64,000 nucleotides of DNA, from positions 115,598,589 through 115,662,588 of the forward strand of contig CM077162.1 of assembly GCA_039583875.1 (NCBI GenBank), written 5' to 3'. The translations under genes and the position numbers were made by a program. Below the pieces are notes generated by a model. It did not search any database. It worked only from the letters and a program-made list of their open reading frames with translations, and had not been told where the DNA came from. Positions 10,073 to 20,435 of the stretch are shown one piece after another (positions within the stretch are counted from its first letter, which is position 1; each line of letters starts with the position of its first letter). The stretch is from Platanthera guangdongensis. Taxonomy: Eukaryota > Streptophyta > Magnoliopsida > Asparagales > Orchidaceae.

Positions 10073-11490
10073 GTCCGCAATTAGCGCCCAACCTTTGATT
10101 AACTTAAGTACATAAATCACATGTTTAGAACCATATGCTATGATCAAGAAAAAATCACATAAATGAGAAAGGCGAATATGCTACATGAACATGAATCAGG
10201 AGAACTACATGAATTAGCCTAGCATAGAATTGAGAACCAACAAAACTACACACAGGAGAGCAAAGTCAGCATAGGGAATTAGCATAAGGAATGAGCTACA
10301 TAAACAAACAAGAGGATTGATCATCATTTGAATCAAGAAGAACAAACTAAGCATAGGGGAATTGAAAGAGCAATAATAAGGCTAATAAGGAAGAATTTAA
10401 CACAAGATCTAAAGCTAGGGAAAATGGAAAATTGAATCAAGAACGAAGATTGGCAAGGGTGGAGAACACCGCTTGCCTGAACCGAGACGATGCCGCGACG
10501 GCTGCTCTCCTCTTTCCTTGCCTTGTTTGCTCCCTTGCTCTCTTGCTTTCTCTTTGGGAATGAAGAAGAAGATGAAGAGAAGATGAAAATGAGAAACCCA
10601 ATGCTCTGTTTCGGACATATTTCCTCCAGAACAGAGCTGAACCGTTCGATGCAGAATCAAGGAAATGAACGGCACAAAAAAAACTGGAAAAACTCGATTT
10701 TCGGGCCGGTCACGCCCTATGTCACGCCCGTGACACAGGGCGTGTACCTTAAGCGGCGCTGAAAGGCGGCAAATTCCAGTTTATCCACATGGTACACGGC
10801 CGGGTACACGCCCGTGACGGGTCGGTCACGCCCGTGACCTAGGGCGTGTAGCCCGTGTCTCGGCACCTCGTCGACAGAAAGTGTCGACACTCGACCCAGC
10901 TTGACACGCCCTGTGTCACGGCCCGTGACCCCTCTCTCGACACTCAACAGGCCGTGTCCCCTCTCTCGACACTCAACACTCGATACTCGACGCTCGATAC
11001 TCGACACTCGACGAAGCGGGACACGGCCCGTGACACGCCCGTGTCACGGGGCGTGTACCCCATTCGTCGAGCTCAACTCGACGCAAGAAAAAATCGTCGA
11101 GTCAAGGAGGTCACGCCCAGGTCACGGCCTGGGTCACGCCCGTGTCAGGGGGCGTGTCTCGCACAAAAACGGCCATTTTTCCCTTTTGTGAAAAATGTTT
11201 CTGTGACGTCCTAGACCATTTTTGCCTTAAGCACTTTTTACCCTTTTTTTTGCTTCCTGAACCAGCAACCTATTTTGAGCAACATTACCCGGGCACGAAA
11301 ACAAATATGCAAGCATTCCCTAAGAGGCCTCACCGAGTCCCTCATTTGGACTCCGGTTTGGTGGGGAATCGTGCAACTTGGCAACCAAAACAGCCACTCG
11401 CAAGCCCGCGGGAAAAACCATGCTCAAACGACAGGCAAAGCCAACGTAACGCCCATCATGCGTACGTAATCAAAAATCCGGGGCATTACA
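10073..11490 (-). repeat. F: inverted fragment of an A-type LTR
   Basis: Read on the minus strand it starts TGTAATGCCCCGG at 11490. It contains the segment matching gactcggt...ggcctcttaggg of LTR A near 6310-6340, then a cacggcc/gggcgtgtc array (10710-11160), then a purine-rich leader-like stretch. The far end is missing and no target duplication is visible, so it is a truncated or solo LTR. The left boundary is approximate. Confidence 0.7.
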
Positions 11491-12535
11491 GGGCTAGACA
11501 GGGTAGTGTGATTAACAGTCTAGGAGTGGAGATGCCCAACCCACTATCTCCGTTGGCCACGACAAGAGGCTCCTGATAGTTTAGCTAACTCCAAAAAGGG
11601 GAACTAAAGGTCTGTGCATATAGAGTCTTGTGTGAGTTGCACTTGCATGTGCATACCATAGCATACCTGTATGTTATGGCATAATCATTGCATTTAACCC
11701 CTGACACCTATCGTATAAAATGGTATGGGACGTTTTATACGATAGGCCCTGCAAAACGACCCCGTTGTCTATAGGGGTAATCCCTATAAATCAACGGTTA
11801 TATTTCTCGTTGCTCTTACTTACTCTTCTAACTGCTTTTACTTACTTGCTACTCCTTATTGTTTACTTTTGTTACATACTTGTTTACTCATGTTTAATTA
11901 TTGTGGTACCCCTGCCATACCTTATTATTTTATTCCTTAGGGTAGATGTCACCTGCTTGATTACGCCCTGCTTTTGGTCCTCCTTTTCACTCCTTTCCAC
12001 CCGGTGGCTAGGATCCATGGGTAGAGGGGTGGGGGATTGTTGAATGAGTCTAGTTTGACTGACGGTCATTTGACCACCATATTTTAGGCGCTCCGGATGG
12101 GAGACAGGGAACGGCCGCAGGAGACGTAACACCAGCATGGTACGGTGCAGATGGAGATGGGCCAGTGTAGCTCGGGTGGATTGGCATCCGGATCCGTGAG
12201 TGTAGCCGAGTATTCGTAGTTTTACTTTTATGAGTGGATTGTAGTGAGGTTATCATGTACCAGGCTTAAGCCCGTATTCACTTTCTAGTGTGGACTATTT
12301 ATTTGTCATGTGATTTTCTCCTTTATACTATTGTGGACTTAGATGCTTACACTTTCATTCATTATACATTCTGTCGATGGTGATCGATTTGGCCGGCAGG
12401 ATCGGCGTTTTGTAGTGATGACCTTCCCGGGTGCGAAGGTGTCACCGTAAAGCGTCGGTTCTGGGCCTAAGCCCCGGTGTTTGTTGCAAAAAAAATGGGG
12501 TCTTGCACCTCCTGGGTAAGGGGAGGGGTCTTACA
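11491..12535. other. Unassigned relict sequence, no gene seen
   Basis: No frame here resembles a known protein. The 3' half (12200-12480) has short phrases like the U5 side of Tekay LTRs (aggcttaagcccg, tgggcctaagcccc), so it may be an old LTR remnant. It contains one striking stem-loop at 11707-11746. Confidence 0.4.
11707..11746. other. Perfect 14-bp stem with 12-nt loop
   Basis: The arms cctatcgtataaaa (11707-11720) and ttttatacgatagg (11733-11746) are exact complements around the loop TGGTATGGGACG. The loop matches 10 of 12 bases of the three leader loops of A, while the stem is unrelated to theirs. Confidence 0.8.
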
Positions 12536-12657
12536 CATCCTCCCAGCCTGAGTAGTAGGCCTAAGAGATAAGGCTGAGGTAGGTGACTGTTGAGTCACTG
12601 AGCTGTAGGTGGCAAGTGTATCATTGAGTGATAGGCCTTGGAGGAGGATGAGCTGTA
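12536..12657 (+). repeat. E, left part: relict copia LTR split by element C
   Basis: Motifs of the type cctgagtagtaggcc and cactgagctgtagg are the complement of the tacactcag/aggcc phrases in the LTRs of copia-1. The same kind of sequence resumes at 52927 on the other side of C. The last five bases, ctgta, pair with cttta at 52927-52931 as the target duplication of C. Confidence 0.6.
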
Positions 12658-14497
12658 TGTAACACCCCGAAAGTTGTATTTGAGTTGGTCGTGTAAAAAG
12701 GGATTTTTGGTGCCGGTATTGGGGTACACGGCCTAGGACACGGGCGTGTCCAAGGCCGTGTCTGGCTGGTGTTTTAGCCGTTTTCATCCCGAGAAGGACA
12801 AGGCTAGTAACACTGCTAAATGACACGGGCGTGTCATTTGACACAGGTGTGTGCCTAACCGTGTCTGTGCCCGTGTTCTGCGTTCGATGATCGACGATAG
12901 TTACTCGACGATTTTCGGGTGACACGGGCGTGTTCATACCCGTGTCCCTACCCGTGTTCAGTTGGGTCGTGTCCGTTGCCATGGCGGTTATTTGTGACAC
13001 GCCCCCTGGTCACGGGCGTGTCGAGGGTCCGACACGGGTGTGTCGCATGAGATACGGGGGTGTCGTTGCCCGTGTGAGTCTCTATGTTTGACAATCGTGC
13101 CTGGATCGAGGCACACGGCCTGGGACACGGTCGTGTGCCAAGCCGTGTTCAGCCCAGGTTTGGTGATTTTTGAGCGGATCTGAGCCATTCGTTTTCTTTA
13201 AATAAGATCCAACGGCCCAGATGGTTTTCTGCTCTGTTAAGGCCGGGAACAAGGGAGTTAATCCTTCATTTCTCTCCAAGCTTTCTCTTTCCAAGGTGTT
13301 AGAGAGAGGAGGAAGATGAAGGAGGATTCCGGCCGCCGGTGGAGCATCGGAGTACCGTTTGGAGAACCGAGAGCGGATCTGTGGAAGAAATTCTGTTGCG
13401 AAGTCTTCTATCCGTATTGTTTTTCCATGGCGCAAAAGCGGAATACAAGGGTAACGATTCTCTACTTGAGCATGTGAAGCTCTTCCTTTCTTCATAGGGA
13501 ATCTCGGTCCCGCGAGTGTGCGGTGAGTGCGTGGTGTTCCTTGGGGTTGATGTGAATAGTCCCCCTTGTGTTGCATATAGAGTCCGGAATCGAAGTACGG
13601 GCATAGGCATTGTGTGTGAAGCCTACCCGGACATGTTGGTCTGGATCGGTGATGTTGCATTTGTTATGATTTGCTGGAGAAGACTCCGTGCTTTGGGTTT
13701 TCGGGTTTCTACACGGTAGATTGTAGCAGGGATCCTTGGAGGTTAGCTCCAAGGCGCACCCGGAAAACTGAGCGGAATCATTGTTCTGCTAGCTTGGCGG
13801 TCAGGGAACCGGCCTTGAACATAACTGGGTTAGGTGGTTATTTGGAAAATGTTGGGATCCGCGAGAATCTTGGCCCGTGCATAGGAGTAAAATTGACTAG
13901 GCGGCGTGAGCAACGGGCAAGTGGAATCAGACCTAGGCTATGTGGTTCGGTGCGAGAGACCCGAAAAGGGGACTGGCCGTTTGCATAGTTGGGAGCCTTA
14001 GATGGTGGTCAGAAAGGCTAAGTGATCCCGTGTTTGCCATCTTTGGGATGGTGGTGAAGACGCTGAAATTTCAGGATTCACCGTTAATGTGCCCTGAGTG
14101 CACGGGGTGTTTGGCCGTGTGAGCCTACACCTGTGGTGTAGTATAATTGCGCTTTATTGTTTTATTTGGCTAATGATATGCAGGGAAAGAGCACTGCCGT
14201 CCCGAGTAAGGGGCGGGGTCGTTATAATTTGGTCGGCTTTGGCTGACTGTTGCTTTGTTTGCCACCGTGCGGTGGAATGTTGCTTGCAGGTGCTGCAGAG
14301 CCGAGTGCTAAATAGCGGGCTGGAGCCCATGTTGCTGTGCTGGCCCTCGAAGGCCGTAAAGAATAATTTTTTTTTGTCATGTGTGACCGGCCTGCGAGCC
14401 GATGTATGTAAGATACTATTTTGTTAAGTGAACATTTGTAAGGCCATAAGGCCATGTACCCTTTCAGTGTATTTGGTTATCATTCCAGTGGTGTGGT
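12658..14497 (+). repeat. 5' LTR of C, first piece
   Basis: It starts TGTAACACCCCGAAAG and is collinear with 50880 onward. A palindrome array lies at about 12720-13150. It ends at the copia-1 insertion, whose target duplication is gtggt at 14493-14497. Confidence 0.9.
13427..13450 (+). CDS. Putative gag exon 1 of C inside the 5' LTR
   Basis: ATG and seven codons (MAQKRNTR) are followed by the donor GTAACG. The phase fits the gag exon at 46266. Without the nested inserts the intron would be about 1475 nt, close to those of B1 and B2. It is inferred from frame and conservation only. Confidence 0.5.
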
Positions 14498-15295
14498 TGA
14501 AAGAAATTGTACCTAATCACCTAGGGGGGGGTGAATAGGTGACTAAATCTTTTTAAACTTTTAGGCAGATTATTCACAGATTTATAACTAGTTCTTTACA
14601 GCAATCAATCAGCAATCACAGAATAAAGCATGCACACAGTGAACACATAGATTTATAGTGGTTCCCCAAGGTTTGGGTACATCCACTTTCCCCCTTCGCC
14701 TATCTAGTAGTGTACTAGATTCGGCCAAACTCTTCCACTACTCCTCAGATCCTCAGATCTTACACTCAGAACCCCAAATGATTCCTACAGCTCAGGCCCA
14801 AGGCCCTACAACTCAGTCTTCTCCAAAGACCTACACTCAGCCACAAGGCCTACACTCAGAGATATGGATGTCCTACACTCAAGCACACAGGCCCTACCAC
14901 TCAGCCTTTATAATTACAGGCTTACAACTCAAATCCCTAAGAATCCTACAAGAAAATAAGAATACAATGTATATACATACAACTCAGAATAAGAGAGAAG
15001 AGTTGATAGGTTCTTGATGAGTTCTTGGAAGAACTCTGCTGAGATCAACCTCACTTGGCTTTCTTCAAAGCTTCTTGAATGTAGAACACAATAGGGTTGA
15101 TACTCTCTGCAGCTGATCTTCAATCACTGCAACTTAAGAATCAGAACTAGGTCTGAAACTTTCTTCACAGCCTGGTTCCAATAGCTGTCTTCTTGGAAGG
15201 AGCTCTCTCTCTCCAACTACTTAGATCTTCTGATCACTTCAACTGATTTGTGTTAATCTGTGTTGAATCCTCTTCTTCTGTTGACAGAATAAGCC

Positions 15296-15303
15296 TTTAT
15301 ATA
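15296..15303 (-). promoter_or_regulatory. TATA box in the 3' LTR of copia-1
   Basis: CCTATATAAAGG on the minus strand lies about 120 bp downstream of the palindrome array, as expected for a U3 promoter. The right LTR has the same at 35505. Confidence 0.7.
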
Positions 15304-15419
15304 GGCCTTCTTCATGGTGACCGGCTGATCTGGTTCCTAACAGCTTTCTGACAACTCTGACAGTTGCAGTAGACCGGCTGGAATGGCAGTTGTCATGTCA
15401 TCCAGTCACTTCTTGAAAT

Positions 15420-16200
15420 ATCTGTAACTGTCTGAAAGTGTCGAGACAGTCTGTCTTTAAGTGTCGACAATTATAGACTAAGTGTCGACACAAGTAGACT
15501 AAGTGTCGACACTAGCCTTCAAGGTGTCGACACAACTCCTTGTGTTGTAGATTTTACTTCTCGACACAGCTTCTTCAATATGTGTCGACACTGATATTGT
15601 GTGTCGACACAACTCCTTGTTCTTCAGTACTTAGTTGATTTCTTGTAAGTGTCGACACATCTCCTTTGTGTCGACACATCTTCTTGTTTTGAACTTGTTC
15701 AGTATCGACACATCTTCTTGGTGTCGACATATGCCTTCTGTGTTGATACTTTCTGAGTGTCGACACAGCTCCTTGTGTCGACACATTCTTCTTCTGTTGA
15801 GACTTTGGCTGAGTGTCGACACAGCCTCCTGGTGTCGACACTTTCTTCATGTATTGAGTCTTTTGCAGTGTGTCGACACATTCTTTATTATGTCGACACT
15901 TATACTTAGACTCTGTTGAAATTTGCTGAGTGTCGACACAGCCTCCAAGTGTCGACACTTTCTGATGTAGACACAGTTACTCTTGGTGTCGACAATGCTT
16001 CTAAGTGTCAACACTGCTTCACTGAACATTTCTTCATTGAGTGTCGACACAACCTGTATGTGTCGACACTTTCTGTCTGGTGTCGACTCTGCATCCCTGG
16101 TGTCGACACAATTACTCCAAGTGTCGACACTGCTTGCCTGGGTGTCGACACAAGTCTTCTTAAGTGTCGACACTTTCCTTCTGGGTGTCGACACATGGAC
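15420..16200 (-). repeat. GTGTCGACAC array in the U3 of copia-1
   Basis: By hand count about 21 exact copies of the 10-bp palindrome GTGTCGACAC, plus several one-base variants, are spaced mostly 20-45 bp apart. Spacers are not conserved. Histidine-rich frames on both strands come from the repeat and are not genes. Confidence 0.9.
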
Positions 16201-16339
16201 TTAGAAACTTTTCAGCTTTCCCTGCAAATACTTAACCTGCATAACTAAACTCAAAACACATCAAATACATTTTGATGTATATCATTGAGTAGGGTGAGGC
16301 TTCTTCAAATCAGGTACATATTTTCCAATGTACCCAACA

Positions 16340-16355
16340 ATCTCCCCCTATTTGG
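16340..16355 (-). other. Polypurine tract of copia-1
   Basis: On the minus strand the sequence is CCAAATAGGGGGAGAT, directly before the 3' LTR, a typical plant copia PPT. Copia-2 has the same at 54844. From here to the accessory gene stop at 16605 I see only AT-rich untranslated sequence. Confidence 0.85.
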
Positions 16356-16604
16356 AGAAGTCATAACCCTTAGTCAATGATATACACCATACATAATAAA
16401 ATCACAGTATGATGTAAAACAGGATTATATAACAGGGTAAATTCATAAATATGTAATAAACAAAACATGTATATACCAATATCTCAGAACAAGAATATAA
16501 CACATATCACATAGTTCTAAGAACTTCAATATTTTCATTATCAAAAGTTTACAGAAAGTTTTAATACAAGTGATTACACATAGTAAACTTAAGATAATTC
16601 TATT

Positions 16605-19465
16605 CTATTTCTGCTCAGCCTCCTTGATAACTATGCCCTTTCCAGATTGTATCTTTGCTTGGACTGGAGCTTCAACATCTTCAGCAGCAGCAGGCTTCTT
16701 GCCTTTAAGATCCTTCTTCTTTAACTCTTCAGCTTTAATCTTCTACCTTTCAAAGTAATGATAAGGCTTGGGAAAGTACTTGCTACGCTCCTGGGCAGTA
16801 GGAGGTAGCTTTCCCATCTTAGCCTTTCATATATACTGCACAATGGCTTCTTGCCTGGTCTCATGCTTCCTCCACTCCAGTTCAGAAAACCCCTTGTTTC
16901 TATCTTGAATATTGTCTTTGGCATCCTTCCATACAGTTAAGATAATATTCCTTGAAGTGGGGCTCCACTGTTCAAAGTCAGGCCTTTGTTCAGCTTGCTC
17001 TCTGAACCTTTTCTTAGACAATAGAGTCTCTTGTTCTTTGAGCAATAAAGCTTCTTGTTCTTTCAGTATAGTCTCTGGCACTGGCTGAACCACTTTCTCT
17101 ATGATGACATTATGGTTGCCCTCAGGAGGACTATACATTGATTGTATATCTGCATGTATCATATCAAAATCTGGTGGAGGGTAAATTACTTGAACCACTT
17201 CAGCTTGCTCCCCTCCAAGATATGCAGGATGAATCCCAGACTCTGCTACATTATCATCATCACACAATGGAGGATATCCAAGGGTGGCTCTTATGGAATT
17301 GGAAATCCATTTTTCATGATCAGAGCCTGCTTTGACTAACACCCTCTCCCCCTTTATGACTTCTCTAACAATAGGATCCTTCAGATCATCTTTCTCAACA
17401 TGATTTGGGCATCCAAATAGTTTACTCCATCCTTAAAGTAAAGTTTCAACCTTTGGAGCTTGTCAGTTATAGCCTTTTGAGAGTCTTGAAGTGCAGTAGT
17501 AACAGCAGTTAGGCTCTCTTGCAATGCTTTGTCAAATTCTTCTTTGGCAGTGGTCAAGGCTGCATTCTGGGCAGTTGCTATATTCTTTAGTTCAGTTACA
17601 ATAGCATTGTGGGAAGCTGTCAAATTATCATTCATCCTTATCTGGTTCTCCAGTACATAACCTTGCTTCACTGCAATATCATCTACTTGAGCTTTGATTT
17701 TCTCTTGATGTGTAGCCAAGTAGACCACTGCATTCCCTCCCTTGTGGAAGCAGTCAGTCATCTCTTTCTTATTCAGATTCATTTCAAATCTGATGGACTA
17801 AATATCTTGGGCTAGATCAAACTGTAGAGACTTATGCCCCTCATCCATATAAGATTGCAGAGCTTGTCTTTGCTCATCAAGCTTTATCTGTAATGCAACC
17901 ATCAAAGAACTGTAATCTACAGATGGTGCTCGCTGTGGTGTAGAGTGTGGTGCAATGGTTTGCAGAGCTTTCTTATAATTTTGGCTCCTCCTCTTGAAGA
18001 CTTGAAACTTTCTCTTTTTAGCTCTGGCAGCCTCTTCATCTTCAGAAGCAAATGTGCTATCAATAGTCACTCTGTCCTTTGGGCTTGAAGGTAACTCCTT
18101 CTCAGTTCTTGTTGGTTGCTCAGTTTCCTTGGGCTTCTCAGATTCTTTGCCTGCAGACTCTTCTATATTTTCCACTTGCTCCCCCTCAAGGATTACTTTC
18201 TCCCCCTCAGCAGCAGCACTTTCCTTCTCAAAGTCTGTTTGTAGAAGGTCTGGGAATAGCTCTTCTAGGGTAAATTCTTGTGGAGCATGGGGTGGAGAAA
18301 CTTTTGTCTCATCAACAACTTGATCAGATACTACTTGATCTGCAACAGATGTGTCCTCCATGACAACATCTTGGGGTTGGTTATGTGTTTGTGTTTGCTG
18401 ATTAACATTAGGTAATGAATCGGACAAAACATCATCTTCAATAAGGAAATTTAAGGTATTAATTTCAGTTATTACCTCAAGAATTATGTGGGTAGCTTGT
18501 TCACATTCCAGTGGGGTTGGCTCTTCCACCAGTAGAGGCTCCCCCTGGATGGAATCCTGGTGTATTGGGCTTGCTTGTGGTAGCTCCCCCTGCCTCTCTG
18601 CATCTTCTTCTCTAGCTGGAGACTTTCCAGCATTTCCAGTTTCTTCTTCTTCAGGAGTGAACACTACTTGTTCCTCAGAACTGCTTGATGAGTCTTGAGC
18701 CACAGGGGCAGATTTCTTCTTCCTTTTCTGGGGTGTTATCTTCTCAGGAGTAGGCATTTCCTTAGTCAAGACCCTATCCCATCTAGAGAAGATTCTCATG
18801 TCCATCTTCCTCATGTGATTGATCTTAGAACCTGCAGCTTGGCTCATTACTTCTGGTATACTACCAGCCAAGTAAAGACTTAGAATCCTACCCAAATTGG
18901 GTGTCTTCAGGCTCTCCTTAATCTTCTCAAACACTACTACAGACCAATCAGTATTTAGCTGGAAGATTAACCTTGTCATTAGAGTGAACATATAAGCTGA
19001 AATCCTGTCATGTCCTCCAGATTTGCACAGGATAACTTTCCCAACAATTTTAGATAAAAATTTCCCTTGGCTGTTCATTCCTTTCCTATTGAAAATAGAT
19101 CCTATTTTCATGTTGGAATCCAGTCCACACCATGTTAATGCTTCCCTGGTTTTAGAAGCAGAAACATCATCTTCTTCTTTTTTCCTTGGTAACTGAAGTA
19201 TCTTTCTCAGACTTTTAGAAGAAACTTTCACCTTAGCCCCATGAACTCTAGATTTTATCTTGAGTCCAGAGTCATCTAGGGTTGCTCCATTCAAAAACTC
19301 CAGGACTTATTTCTTCCATATCTTGGTCGGCTCTAAAATAAGAAATTCTAACCCTGTCTCTTCTATTAGGGTTATCACGCCTTTGATCTCTGGTTCCCCG
19401 TCATCAAACGCATGCCGCACCAGTTCGTAACCTTCATTCACGTTCTCTTCGAGCTTGGGCGCCAT
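16605..19465 (-). pseudogene. Accessory gene of copia-1, about 954 codons, unknown role, broken
   Basis: It lies between RNase H and the PPT, in the sense of the element. The ATG at 19465 follows a leader ending AAACCCTA. An in-frame TAA (19307), a TAG (17798), a frameshift near 17370, a TGA near 16827 and a TAG near 16755 interrupt it. The N-terminal 220 residues resemble the accessory protein of copia-2, for example KFLSKIVGKVILCK and NLGRILSLYL. They recall the domain annotated in plants as putative plant transposon protein; that is from memory and unchecked. The middle is Glu/Pro/Ser-rich. A coiled-coil-like stretch (about 17400-17780) and a Lys-rich end follow. I see no signal peptide or membrane segment, so it does not look like an envelope protein. 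Confidence 0.7.
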
Positions 19466-19499
19466 TAGGGTTTGAAGAAATTTGAATTGAGAGAAGAGA

Positions 19500-19960
19500 G
19501 GTGTCGACACACAAGTTTGGTCTCGAAACTTTGGTGAGCGTGTCGACAGACAATGGAGAAATCCTATTTATACCTTTCTAGGATCGAAGATGAAAGGACG
19601 CGTCAAAATACTTAAATTGTGTCGACACTGTTGAAAAGTATCAACACAGACTTATAATGTCTCGACACCTATGTGTCGACACAAGTATAGTCGACAGAAT
19701 ATATGTGTCGACACTTGTTTATGTGTCGACACTGCTTAGCTCGACACTTAGTCGAGACTTTACTTCACTAATTCTGCATAAAGTCTAAGTGTCGACACCA
19801 CCTTGGATGTGTCGACACCTACCCTGTATGTGTCGACACTAATTTTCTGAAGTGTCGACACCAACTTCCTAGATGTGTCGACACCTTTTCTCTGAAGTGT
19901 CGACACCAATTCTCTGTCTCGACACAGACAACTCTGTGTGTCGACACTATTTTACTTAGC
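19500..19960 (-). repeat. Internal GTGTCGACAC array of copia-1
   Basis: By hand count about 12 exact copies of GTGTCGACAC plus variants fill the gap between the RNase H stop (19974) and the accessory gene. This is the LTR palindrome, but the spacers do not align with the LTR. Confidence 0.85.
19565..19572 (-). promoter_or_regulatory. TATA box upstream of the copia-1 accessory gene
   Basis: GGTATAAATAGG on the minus strand lies about 100 nt before the ATG at 19465. Between them is a pyrimidine-rich leader that ends in the telo-box AAACCCTAA overlapping the ATG. The array upstream has the palindrome of the LTR promoter, so an internal promoter is likely. Confidence 0.6.
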
Positions 19961-19973
19961 CATTTCTGTAAAC

Positions 19974-20435
19974 TTATTCTAAGTTTATCATACCTAATTC
20001 AATTTTAAACCTATTGAATTTGGTTTCTTCTAAACGCTTAGTATACATGTCAGCTAGTTGATTATCTGTATTAACATACTGTAGTGAAATATCTTCTTTT
20101 TCCACATGTTCCCCTAGAAAATGATATTTTATTTCAATGTGTTTAGTTCTACTATGGGAAATAGGATTGTTTGGAATAGATATAGCACTAGTAAAATCAC
20201 AAAATAATGGTGTTTTACTTACTTGAATACCATAGTCTTCTAGCTGATGTTGTATCCATAGAAGTTGAGCACAGCAACTTCCGGCAGCCACATACTCTGA
20301 TTCTGCTGAGGAGATAGCCACACTTGTTTGCTTCTTGCTACTCCATGATATCAGTCTTCCACCTAGGAATTGACAGGTACCAGTTGTACTTTTCCTATCT
20401 TCCTTGTAGCCTGCAAAATCTGCATCTGAATAACC
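19974..20435 (-). pseudogene. pol: RNase H part of copia-1 pol, cut by B1
   Basis: SDADFAGYKEDRKSTTG, SSAESEYVAAGSCC and CDFTSAISI are the copia RNase H catalytic blocks; in the last, Phe replaces the usual Asn. [13 protein letters not shown] is also present. The protein ends at 19974 with IELGMINLE. Upstream coding continues at 29798 on the other side of B1, where the frame ends in FELTGY. The RNase H fold removes the RNA strand during reverse transcription. Confidence 0.9.

Larger units (their letters stand above)
14498..16339 (-). repeat. 3' LTR of copia-1 (1842 bp)
   Basis: On + it starts TGAAAGAAATTG and ends TACCCAACA. It differs from the right LTR by about 6 substitutions in the first 250 bases plus small indels. 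U3 on the minus strand holds a GTGTCGACAC array (15420-16200) and then a TATA box at 15296-15303. Confidence 0.93.

Noticed and set aside
11884..12256. Small frames in the unassigned block
   Set aside because: No similarity to known proteins, no repeat support, and both strands are open to a similar degree.
15420..16410. Cys-Arg-His and Ser-Thr-Leu-rich open frames on both strands, and a CRISPR-like look of regularly spaced repeats
   Set aside because: They follow from the GTGTCGACAC palindromes in the copia-1 LTR. Spacers vary in length, the repeat is a short palindrome and the genome is plant, so neither genes nor CRISPR.
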